From: Alphaproteobacteria bacterium
GTDB lineage: Bacteria > Pseudomonadota > Alphaproteobacteria > UBA11222
Assembly: GCA_003454415.1 (NCBI GenBank)
Contig: DMKG01000047.1
Location: forward strand, 2,458-7,851
Length of the DNA stretch: 5,394 bases
Reading direction: 5' to 3'
Positions 1-5,394 of this stretch are shown one piece after another. How positions within the stretch are numbered: the first letter of the stretch is position 1; every line of letters begins with the position of its first letter. The notes beneath the pieces were generated by a model. It had not been told where the DNA came from. It was given only the letters and a program-made list of their open reading frames with translations, and did no database searches. The position numbers and the translations under genes were made by a program.

Positions 1-6
1 AATTCG

Positions 7-843
7 ATGGTCGTTTCTATTAAATCAAACAGTTCCGCCCTGATCGCGCTGCAGCAGCTTAATGCCGTGAACAAGGAACTCGATTCCGTTCAGGAACGGA
101 TCGCATCCGGATACAGGATCAACGAGGCGAAGGATGGCGCCAGCAGTTATGCAGTGGCGCAGAAGCAGCGTGCCGAAAAAGACGGATATGACGCCGTCGA
201 TCAGAGTGTGCAGCGCGGCATAAATATACTGGACGTATCCATCAGGGCGCTGGAGACTTTATCCAATCTGCTGATCGAAATGAAAACAAAGGCCGTTCAG
301 GCGTCCAATCCCGCCTTATCCGCTACCGACCGTCAACTGATCGACACTTCCTACCAATCCTATGTTGCGCAGATCAGCACGGTGATCAACGCCGCCACCT
401 ATGACAACTTCAACCTCATTGACAAAAATCCCGTCACTCCGGCTACGGATGATCTGAGAATCATCTCGGAGCCAACCGCAAGCGCCGCAAACGCCATCGT
501 GATTCCCGCGATCAATATCAAGGCGTCCACGTCGGACATGCTTGGCGATCTCAGCACACTTGCCAACGCAACAGCCGAATCGACAGCCATTGACGCCATG
601 CAGCAGGCGGTAAACAGCGCCCTAGCCACATTGGGCGCGAGCAATTCCAGACTCGAAACCCATTCGGGTTTCGTGAAGAAATTACAGGATTCCCTCAGTC
701 TGGGCATCGGCAAGCTGGTGGACGCGGATCTGGGCTTTGAGAGCGCGCGGCTGAGGGCGCTTCAGGTGCAGCAGCAGCTCAGCTCCCAGGCGCTGCAAAT
801 CGCCAACAGCAGGCCGCAGCAAATCCTCTCGCTGTTCGGTTAG
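7..843 (+). CDS. flagellin, short alphaproteobacterial (FljK-like) type
   Basis: Structural subunit of the flagellar filament, exported by the flagellar type III apparatus and polymerised outside the cell. The 278-aa product has the conserved flagellin N domain (about residues 4-140, with SNSSALIALQQLN near the start and QRGINILDVSIRALE at 69-83). A small variable middle follows (about 141-190). The C domain (about 193-277) contains THSGFVKKLQDSL at 218-230, LVDADL at 237-242 and the ending QILSLFG. These blocks align by eye with Caulobacter FljK, which is of nearly the same length, so the gene appears complete. There are no cysteines. The ATG at 7 is chosen because the flagellin N-terminal pattern begins a few residues after it. 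Only 6 bp lie upstream, the frame stays open to the window edge, and no ribosome binding site can be seen, so a slightly earlier start cannot be excluded. Which paralogue it is cannot be told from this window, which contains no flaF, flbT or other flagellar gene. Confidence 0.95.
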   Translation: MVVSIKSNSSALIALQQLNAVNKELDSVQERIASGYRINEAKDGASSYAVAQKQRAEKDGYDAVDQSVQRGINILDVSIRALETLSNLLIEMKTKAVQASNPALSATDRQLIDTSYQSYVAQISTVINAATYDNFNLIDKNPVTPATDDLRIISEPTASAANAIVIPAINIKASTSDMLGDLSTLANATAESTAIDAMQQAVNSALATLGASNSRLETHSGFVKKLQDSLSLGIGKLVDADLGFESARLRALQVQQQLSSQALQIANSRPQQILSLFG

Positions 844-940
844 TTCACCTCCTGTCCGGGTAATCCTAACTGGCGCGGGGCGTTCTGATCGGGTCCATGG
901 TCCGCAAACGGTCCGATGCCCATATTCCTGTTCCAGCCTC

Positions 941-968
941 GTTCCGGCAAGGATATACTTGCCGGCAC
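941..968. repeat. inverted repeat between flagellin and sulfotransferase genes
   Basis: CCGGCAAG (944-951) and CTTGCCGG (958-965) form a perfect 8-bp stem around the 6-base spacer GATATA. Two further pairs (941/968 and 942/967) extend it past a single mismatch. No T-run follows on either strand. It lies about 100 bp after the flagellin stop and 28 bp before the sulfotransferase start. It could be a terminator without a U-tract, an operator, or a 5' leader hairpin; the sequence does not decide. Confidence 0.55.
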
Positions 969-981
969 TCTCTCTCAGGAC

Positions 982-988
982 GGAAAGG
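982..988 (+). promoter_or_regulatory. ribosome binding site of the sulfotransferase gene
   Basis: GGAAAGG lies 7 bases before the ATG at 996 and supports that start. The conserved PAPS-binding loop then falls at residues 38-47, as expected for the family. Confidence 0.65.
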
Positions 989-995
989 CTGAAAC

Positions 996-1907
996 ATGAC
1001 CGCAGGCGCCATCCAGTGGCCACGCAAGACGCGGGAACTGCATAATCACCATTTCGATTCGACTGTATGGAACGATTTCGAATTCCGTGACGGCGACATC
1101 GTCATCGGCACTTATGGAAAATCCGGCACGACCTGGAGCCAGCAGATCGTCGGGCAATTGCTTTTCAATGGCGATCCTGACATTGCCGTTTCCGAATTGT
1201 CCCCCTGGCTCGATCTGCGCGTGCCGCCCAGGGAGGTCAAACTGCAATTGCTGGAGGCGCAGACCCATCGGCGCTTCATCAAGACGCATCTTCCCGTTGA
1301 CGCGCTGGTGTTTTCGCCCCGGGCGCGCTACCTCTATATCGGGCGCGACGGCCGCGATGTGGTATGGAGCCTCTATAACCACCATGCCAACGCCAATGCG
1401 TTATGGTATGCGGCCATGAACGACACGCCCGGCCGGGTTGGCCCTCCTATCGAACCCCCAACGCCGGATATCCGCCAGTATTTTCTGGACTGGCTGGAGA
1501 GAGACGGATTTCCCTTCTGGCCTTTCTGGGAAAATATCCGGTCCTGGTGGGAAATCCGGCGCCTGCCAAATGTCATGCTGATCCATTTTGCGGACATGAA
1601 GGCTGATATGCCCGCAGCGATTCGCAGGATCGCGGACCATCTGCAGATATCCATTGACGAACGCCGCTGGCCGGACATTCTCGAACATTGCAGTTTCGGC
1701 TATATGCGCGCGCATGGAGAAAAGACCGTGCCTCTGGGCGGCGCCATCTTTGAGGGGGGCGCGAAGACGTTTATCAACAAAGGCGTGAACGGACGCTGGC
1801 GCGACATACTCACGCCAGAAGATAGCCAGCGCTATGAAGACATGGCCCGCAGGGAGCTTGGCGGGGAATGCGCGCGCTGGCTGATGTCAGGCGGCCCCGA
1901 CGCCTGA
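996..1907 (+). CDS. PAPS-dependent sulfotransferase (SULT-like family)
   Basis: Predicted cytoplasmic enzyme that transfers a sulfuryl group from PAPS to an acceptor hydroxyl or amine; the acceptor cannot be read from the sequence. The 303-aa length is normal for the soluble sulfotransferase family. The 5'-phosphosulfate loop is GTYGKSGTTW (residues 38-47, Lys42). FIKTHLP (94-100) supplies the likely catalytic base His98. YIGRDGRDVVWS (114-125, Arg117 and Ser125) is the 3'-phosphate-binding segment. KGVNGRWRD (262-270) matches the C-terminal GxxGxW-type PAPS-binding motif. No signal peptide or membrane segment is seen. The ATG follows GGAAAGG at good spacing. The gene lies 152 bp downstream of the flagellin gene on the same strand and converges with the DUF35 gene, stop codons 4 bp apart. 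Co-transcription with the flagellin gene is possible but not shown. Family assignment is secure; function in the cell is unknown. Confidence 0.92.
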   Translation: MTAGAIQWPRKTRELHNHHFDSTVWNDFEFRDGDIVIGTYGKSGTTWSQQIVGQLLFNGDPDIAVSELSPWLDLRVPPREVKLQLLEAQTHRRFIKTHLPVDALVFSPRARYLYIGRDGRDVVWSLYNHHANANALWYAAMNDTPGRVGPPIEPPTPDIRQYFLDWLERDGFPFWPFWENIRSWWEIRRLPNVMLIHFADMKADMPAAIRRIADHLQISIDERRWPDILEHCSFGYMRAHGEKTVPLGGAIFEGGAKTFINKGVNGRWRDILTPEDSQRYEDMARRELGGECARWLMSGGPDA

Positions 1908-1909
1908 CA
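1885..1909. terminator. hairpin at the convergent junction, candidate bidirectional terminator
   Basis: TGTCAGGCG (1885-1893) and CGCCTGACA (1901-1909) form a perfect 9-bp stem with a 7-base loop. The right arm contains the sulfotransferase stop codon (1905-1907). The stem begins 2 bp beyond the DUF35 stop on the minus strand. It is well placed to end transcripts from both sides, but neither strand has a T-run after it, so it is not a canonical intrinsic terminator. Confidence 0.45.
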
Positions 1910-1911
1910 CG

Positions 1912-2433
1912 CTATTCAATCGGATAACGCCAGGGCCTGGCGGGCTGGGTGGCGGATTCGTCCACTGTCCAAAGAGGCATGGAAATCCCCTCCCCCGCAT
2001 CCTTGTAAACGATACGCAGACGGGTGCCGATGCCGACGCTCCGCACCAGATCCGGCGGCGCCAGATCACCGTTGGGGGCCGCGAGATTGCCGGTAAATCG
2101 CAGTCCGTCGAATTCCCCTGGTTTGCCTCTCTGCGTGTCTAGTTCGACCAGCAGCAGCATATAGGGAGAATACTGGCGGAACACGGGCTGGATCGCGTGA
2201 TGAATTTCGCCATAGGAATAGAGCGTCCCCTTGCCTTCCACCGGTTTCCACGTCGCCCTGGGGCTGGCGCAATAGGGACAGGCCGTGGTGGGCGGATAGC
2301 GGAACATCTTGCAGTCGTCGCAGTTCTGCAGATGCAGGTCATGTTTTGCGCAATAGCCGAAAAATTCGCGGTAGTCGTGCTCCAGATCATTGATGTGGAG
2401 CGGCATGCCAAGATATTCGCCTTTCACGGGCAT
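1912..2433 (-). CDS. DUF35 zinc-ribbon / OB-fold protein, partner of the thiolase-like protein
   Basis: Predicted accessory subunit of an acyl-CoA enzyme. In this family (ChsH2 C-terminal domain and relatives) the zinc-ribbon/OB-fold protein binds a thiolase-fold partner and is often needed for its activity or stability. The 173-aa product has a helical N-terminal segment (about 10-35) and a four-cysteine zinc ribbon (Cys38, Cys41, Cys52, Cys55) with the typical RYPPTTACPYC stretch. A beta-rich OB-fold follows (about 65-155) with GKGTLYSYGEIHHA at 67-80 and YMLLLVELD at 91-99. The length is usual for a stand-alone DUF35 protein. The ATG at 2433 is preceded by AAGGAAG directly after the TAG of the upstream thiolase-like gene, a 13-bp gap that indicates co-transcription and coupled translation. 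The acyl-CoA substrate is not identifiable. Family assignment is firm; the partnership is inferred from the operon and from known homologous pairs. Confidence 0.92.
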   Translation of the reverse strand: MPVKGEYLGMPLHINDLEHDYREFFGYCAKHDLHLQNCDDCKMFRYPPTTACPYCASPRATWKPVEGKGTLYSYGEIHHAIQPVFRQYSPYMLLLVELDTQRGKPGEFDGLRFTGNLAAPNGDLAPPDLVRSVGIGTRLRIVYKDAGEGISMPLWTVDESATQPARPWRYPIE

Positions 2434-2439
2434 GTTCTT

Positions 2440-2446
2440 CTTCCTT
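2440..2446 (-). promoter_or_regulatory. ribosome binding site of the DUF35 gene
   Basis: On the minus strand AAGGAAG follows immediately after the TAG of the thiolase-like gene (2449-2447) and ends 6 bases before the ATG at 2433. It fixes the start and suggests translational coupling of the two genes. Confidence 0.7.
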
Positions 2447-3712
2447 CTATCTCTTGTCCTGAGCCATGACCATGGCCGAGCCCTGACCGGGGGTCGCCCA
2501 GCCGAGATTGGCGGTCACTTCCACCTTTTTCACCTGACGGCAGCCGCCCTCGCGGTAATCATAGCTGTGCTGGCGCTTTCCATCCGGCCCGACGGGACAA
2601 CTGTCGTCCACATCGTGGCGCAACTGGCGCACATTTTCGATCACCATATTGACGCCATGGGTGTAGCCTTCGCACAGGTGCCCGCCACTGGTGTTGTTGG
2701 GCCGCTTTCCGCCAAGCCGCATCGTGCCATCGGAGACATAATTTCCGCCTTCTCCTTTCTTGCAGAACCCGTAATCCTCCAGCTGCAGCATGGTGGTGAA
2801 AGTGAAGGCGTCATAGGAGCCGGTCACATCAACGTCTTCCGGCCCCACGCCTGCATTCGGCCACAGAATGTCCTTGGCGTAATGGCCGGCCACAGTCGAG
2901 ATCGGCCCGGCCTGATAATGCATGTCCGCCCGCGGCTTGCAGCATCTTCCGACTACGGATTGAATGACGGCCGGCTTGTGACGGCAGTCACGGGCGCGGT
3001 CGATGCGGGTGACGATGATGGCCGTGCCATTGTCCGTCTCGACACAACAGTCGAGCAGATGCAGCGGTTTCACGATCATGCGGCTGCTGATTACATCCTG
3101 CACCGTCAGTCGCTTCTTGTAGAACGCCTTCGGGTTGTTGGAAGCGTGCTCAGAATGGATCACCTTCACCATCGCCACCTGTTCGGGCGTGGTGCCATAA
3201 TCATACATATGGCGCATGAAGCTCTGGCAGAACATCTGGCCTGCGCTCATCAGACCGTAGGCGCGGGTGAACAGCCCCTCTCCGCCAACCGGCGCGACCG
3301 AGCCGCGACCGCCCGTGCCGCCGATGCGCACTTCGGAATAGCCGTTCATGGCACGGTAGATCACAACGGTCCTGCACATGCCGGCCTCGATCACCCCCAT
3401 GGCGATGCCGATCAGCGCCTCTGTGCTGGAGCCGCCGCCATACACATCCATGTAGAAATTGGGGCGGATGCCAAGTTCGCCCGCAATCGTCGGTGAGAAG
3501 GTGGAGTCATTGAAACTGTAGGACAGCATGCCGTCCACGTCAGAGGGCTTCAGTCCCGCATCCTCGATCGCCTTGCGCACCGCCTCCGTGCCCAGCGCGC
3601 GCGTGGTTCGCCCGGAACCGCGAACATAGCCGGTTTCGCCAACCCCCACGATCGCATATTTGCCGCGCAGAAACTTTTCGCTGGCCGCATTGATATCACC
3701 GCCTGGCGCCAT
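2447..3712 (-). CDS. thiolase-fold protein of the SCP-x/Ltp group, probably non-thiolase (aldolase-like)
   Basis: The 421-aa product has the two-half thiolase fold. The N-terminal half starts at KYAIVGVGETGY (18-29) and includes MDVYGGGSSTEAL (88-100). The C-terminal half contains GSYDAFTFTTMLQLEDYGF (298-316), KKGEGGNYV (318-326) and NTSGGHLCEGYTHG (340-353). Two hallmark thiolase residues are missing. No cysteine is present at the nucleophile segment (88-100 reads GGGSS), and the GHP histidine is replaced by Tyr350; Tyr300 stands in the second conserved active-site segment. This resembles Ltp2-type lipid-transfer proteins, which pair with DUF35 domains and carry out retro-aldol cleavage of steroid side-chain acyl-CoAs. 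Thiolase-annotated relatives may therefore be misnamed. The ATG at 3712 has GGAGG 6 bases upstream. About 17 residues precede the first core strand. The DUF35 gene follows after 13 bp. The substrate is unknown, and steroid use is not shown by anything else here. Confidence 0.88.
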   Translation of the reverse strand: MAPGGDINAASEKFLRGKYAIVGVGETGYVRGSGRTTRALGTEAVRKAIEDAGLKPSDVDGMLSYSFNDSTFSPTIAGELGIRPNFYMDVYGGGSSTEALIGIAMGVIEAGMCRTVVIYRAMNGYSEVRIGGTGGRGSVAPVGGEGLFTRAYGLMSAGQMFCQSFMRHMYDYGTTPEQVAMVKVIHSEHASNNPKAFYKKRLTVQDVISSRMIVKPLHLLDCCVETDNGTAIIVTRIDRARDCRHKPAVIQSVVGRCCKPRADMHYQAGPISTVAGHYAKDILWPNAGVGPEDVDVTGSYDAFTFTTMLQLEDYGFCKKGEGGNYVSDGTMRLGGKRPNNTSGGHLCEGYTHGVNMVIENVRQLRHDVDDSCPVGPDGKRQHSYDYREGGCRQVKKVEVTANLGWATPGQGSAMVMAQDKR

Positions 3713-3714
3713 GA

Positions 3715-3725
3715 CCTCCCTCCCC
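3715..3725 (-). promoter_or_regulatory. strong ribosome binding site of the thiolase-like gene
   Basis: The minus strand reads GGGGAGGGAGG just before the ATG at 3712. The GGAGG core at 3723-3719 has 6-base spacing and supports this start over internal ones. Confidence 0.7.
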
Positions 3726-3837
3726 TGTTTTGCATTTTCAGACAGCTTATGCGGGGAACACAGGGATGGCCAGCAGATTTACGCCTGTATCCATTCCTTA
3801 TGGTTTGCATTAATCTTGTCTGCTCTTCACAGTTCTG

Positions 3838-3844
3838 AAAAGGA
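3838..3844 (+). promoter_or_regulatory. ribosome binding site that decides the VOC gene start
   Basis: AAAAGGA ends 7 bases before the ATG at 3852. The frame is open further upstream to an ATG at 3660, but that extension overlaps the thiolase-like gene, and the conserved domain begins with IGYVTLGTNDM right after the 3852 start. Confidence 0.7.
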
Positions 3845-3851
3845 ATATACG

Positions 3852-4220
3852 ATGATCGGATATGTCACTCTGGGCACGAACGACATGGAAAAAGCCGCCA
3901 GGTTTTACGACGCCCTTCTCAGTGAACTCGGCGCCAAGCGCCTCATGGATATGGGAACGTTTATCGCCTGGGGCACAGGGCCGGGCCAGCCCATGCTAGC
4001 CATCACCAAACCCTTCGACGGCAATAAGGCCACTATCGGCAATGGCGTGATGGTGGCGCTGGGCACGGACAGCCGCGCCAAAGTGGACGCGGTTTATAAA
4101 AAGGCGATGGAACTTGGCGCAAAGGATGAAGGACCGGTAGGGCCACGCGGGGAAGGCTTTTACGCTGGGTATTTCCGCGATCCGGACGGCAACAAGCTGA
4201 ACGCATTCTGCATGGGGTAA
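3852..4220 (+). CDS. VOC-superfamily protein (glyoxalase / bleomycin-resistance-like)
   Basis: A 122-aa single-module protein with the beta-alpha-beta-beta-beta pattern of the vicinal oxygen chelate superfamily repeated twice. The first half opens with IGYVTLGTNDMEKAARFYDALL (about residues 2-23). The second runs from MVALGTDSRAKVDAVYKKAMELG (about 67-89) to the family signature YFRDPDGNKLNAF (107-119). It closely resembles a large bacterial subfamily of unknown function annotated only as glyoxalase-like. The usual first-strand metal-ligand His is Tyr4 here, and the Glu normally found after DPDGN is Asn117, so a classical metal-dependent lyase or dioxygenase role is doubtful. A dimer is expected from family knowledge. 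Start at 3852 is set by AAAAGGA upstream. It is divergent from the thiolase-like gene and convergent with the porin gene. Function unknown. Confidence 0.85.
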   Translation: MIGYVTLGTNDMEKAARFYDALLSELGAKRLMDMGTFIAWGTGPGQPMLAITKPFDGNKATIGNGVMVALGTDSRAKVDAVYKKAMELGAKDEGPVGPRGEGFYAGYFRDPDGNKLNAFCMG

Positions 4221-4221
4221 G

Positions 4222-4261
4222 AAAAAAGTTGCGCCGGCGGGACTGGAAAGCCCGCCGGCGC
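4222..4261 (-). terminator. intrinsic terminator of the porin gene
   Basis: A perfect 11-bp GC-rich stem, GCGCCGGCGGG (4231-4241) with CCCGCCGGCGC (4251-4261), encloses a 9-base loop. On the minus strand it is followed by AACTTTTTT (4230-4222), giving a standard rho-independent terminator 19 bp after the porin stop. On the plus strand the downstream bases are CAAAGAAAA, so it is a weaker signal for the VOC gene, though the stem may still slow its transcript. Confidence 0.85.
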
Positions 4262-4280
4262 GCAAAGAAAATCCGATACG

Positions 4281-5394
4281 CTACCAGTTATACTGGGTGC
4301 GCAGGGCGAGCGCGGTATAATCCTGTCCGATCTTCGCGTTGGGACCGCCATTCGCAACTGAATTGTTGGAATAGGCGCGGCGGTCAACATCCGCAATCAG
4401 ATAATTGAGCATGAAGCGAACATTGCGGTTCGGATACCAGTTGACGCCAAGGGTGATGATGTCCTGCTCGCCACCGCGGATACAACTGGAAGTCGCCGCC
4501 GGGTTGAGGGTCGCTGATCCGCCTGAAACGGTTCCAAGACAGGTGGAGTTGGAGGCGTTATCATCCAGATTGACCGTGCTATAGCGCGCCGCCAGTTCCA
4601 CTGCGCCGATAGACCCGCCAAAACTGAAGGGCGAGCTGGGCCTTGGACCACCGAAAGATGCGGTTTTCGCATCGTAGGACCGGCTTTCTCCTGTCAGAAT
4701 ATAGGCGCCCTGCACATACCAGCCATCGAAATTCGCTTCGGAAACGCCGCGGCGGTCTAGGTCATAACGATAGTATTCCGCCTGGCCATAGAGATTCTTC
4801 CAGTTGAATCCGAATTCCGGGCCATAAACACGCGCATCTTCAACGTTCAGGGTTCCGGTTGAGACCAGCCTCGCGCCATCAATACGTAACTCCGGCCTGT
4901 CTTGCAAAGTAAAGACGGGACCAGCCCCGCCTGAAGGCTGATTGAATTCAAATACATTGGTGCCCGAAGCGCCGATATGCACGGTCGAATCGGGACTGGG
5001 CTGGAAATGGAAAGCCGCGCGGCCCACCAGCGCGCTCTGCTCATCCGCTCCCCCTTCGCCAATGACGCCGCCCGTGTAATAGAGCGAGGCGTAGAAATTA
5101 CCTTCATTTCCACGCACGCCAAACGCCGTGCGGGAATCACCCGCGCCAAAACTCGCCGCCATATTCACGGCTGCAGGGCGCTCGATGAAAGGTATCTCAT
5201 TGGAACTCGTTGTGTCATCCATGGTCATGGACGGCTTCATGGCGCCTGCGAAAAAAGTCAGCGGCTTGAAACCGGAATAAGAAAGCCATGCATAATTGAT
5301 CGTTCCAGACGATTCTCCTCCCGACCCGCCGAAATTCACCTCCAACTGGTAGCCCCAGTCACGCATGAACTTGCCTTCGACCCCTAAACGGGCG
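4281..5394 (-). CDS. outer-membrane porin, OprO/OprP (Porin_O_P) family, N-terminus outside window
   Basis: Predicted outer-membrane beta-barrel channel of the family named after the phosphate/polyphosphate-selective porins OprP and OprO. About 370 residues are visible and the C-terminus is complete, ending RTQYNW. The frame remains open through 5394, and the residues before the internal Met at 5366 read ARLGVEGKF followed by MRDWGYQLE, the conserved early-barrel segment of the family. So 5366 is not the start; the signal peptide and first strands lie beyond the edge. Other family blocks are FFAGAMKPSMTMDDTTSS, YVQGAYILTGESRSYD and GAVELAARYSTVNLDD. Alternating aromatic/hydrophobic strands separated by Gly/Asn/Ser-rich loops fit a barrel. 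Two cysteines (codons 4539-4541 and 4482-4484) lie 19 residues apart in one predicted loop. Phosphate selectivity cannot be assumed: many alphaproteobacterial members have unknown substrates. A strong terminator follows the gene. Confidence 0.9.
   Translation of the reverse strand, partial: ARLGVEGKFMRDWGYQLEVNFGGSGGESSGTINYAWLSYSGFKPLTFFAGAMKPSMTMDDTTSSNEIPFIERPAAVNMAASFGAGDSRTAFGVRGNEGNFYASLYYTGGVIGEGGADEQSALVGRAAFHFQPSPDSTVHIGASGTNVFEFNQPSGGAGPVFTLQDRPELRIDGARLVSTGTLNVEDARVYGPEFGFNWKNLYGQAEYYRYDLDRRGVSEANFDGWYVQGAYILTGESRSYDAKTASFGGPRPSSPFSFGGSIGAVELAARYSTVNLDDNASNSTCLGTVSGGSATLNPAATSSCIRGGEQDIITLGVNWYPNRNVRFMLNYLIADVDRRAYSNNSVANGGPNAKIGQDYTALALRTQYNW

Larger units (their letters stand above)
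3713..3851. promoter_or_regulatory. divergent intergenic region, presumed promoters for both directions
   Basis: This 139-bp gap lies between the divergent starts of the thiolase-like gene (leftward) and the VOC gene (rightward), so it must carry the promoter of at least one of them. It is visibly more AT-rich than the flanking genes, especially at 3770-3851. TTTGCATT occurs twice (3729-3736 and 3804-3811). I found no convincing -35/-10 pair or long palindrome, so no promoter coordinates are given. Confidence 0.4.

Noticed and set aside
1..6. AATTC at the left edge, resembling a cut EcoRI site
   Set aside because: Only five bases match, and it may simply be chance at the window edge. Nothing supports a cloning junction.
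871..887. Possible sigma-54-like site (TGGCGCG followed by GTTC)
   Set aside because: The -12 element does not match TTGC at the correct spacing, so the resemblance rests on one half only.
2390..3496. Long plus-strand open frame (368 codons) opposite the thiolase-like gene
   Set aside because: It is antisense to a clearly conserved family protein, has no ribosome binding site, its product is His/Ala-rich with no recognisable domain, and it would also overlap the DUF35 start. Long antisense frames are expected in GC-rich genes.
3660..3851. 64-residue N-terminal extension of the VOC protein
   Set aside because: The extension would overlap the start of the divergent thiolase-like gene and lacks family similarity. 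The ATG at 3852 has a good ribosome binding site and the domain begins there.
4977..5387. Plus-strand open frame opposite the porin gene
   Set aside because: Arg/His-rich translation with no domain, lying fully antisense to a recognised porin.

Overview
The window looks like ordinary chromosome from a flagellated alphaproteobacterium, possibly marine. The evidence is a short flagellin of the Caulobacter FljK type, a truncated OprO/OprP-family outer-membrane porin of the kind common in sphingomonads and relatives, and moderately GC-rich coding sequence with GGAGG-like ribosome binding sites. The taxonomic placement is an inference from protein style, not from a marker gene.

Layout, left to right. 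(1) 7-843 (+): a short flagellin. (2) 996-1907 (+): a PAPS-dependent sulfotransferase, preceded by a 152-bp gap that holds a strong inverted repeat. (3) 3712-2447 and 2433-1912 (both -): a two-gene unit encoding a thiolase-fold protein and, 13 bp downstream, a zinc-ribbon/OB-fold (DUF35) partner. It converges on the sulfotransferase gene with only 4 bp between stop codons, and a 9-bp-stem hairpin sits on that junction. (4) 3852-4220 (+): a small VOC-superfamily (glyoxalase/bleomycin-resistance-like) protein, divergent from the thiolase gene across 139 bp. (5) 5394-4281 (-): a Porin_O_P outer-membrane porin whose N-terminal part lies beyond the right edge. It converges on the VOC gene, with an 11-bp-stem terminator between them that points along the minus strand.

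The only clear functional unit is the thiolase-like/DUF35 pair, whose products probably form one complex acting on an acyl-CoA substrate. The thiolase-fold subunit lacks the nucleophilic cysteine and has tyrosine in place of the usual GHP-motif histidine. A retro-aldolase (Ltp2/ChsH2-type, known from steroid side-chain breakdown) is therefore more plausible than a true thiolase. The remaining genes look like individually placed accessory functions: motility, sulfation and nutrient uptake across the outer membrane. No RNA genes, mobile elements, CRISPR arrays or phage genes are visible. No stretch longer than about 150 bp lacks a gene. I see no strong case for a wholly new system.
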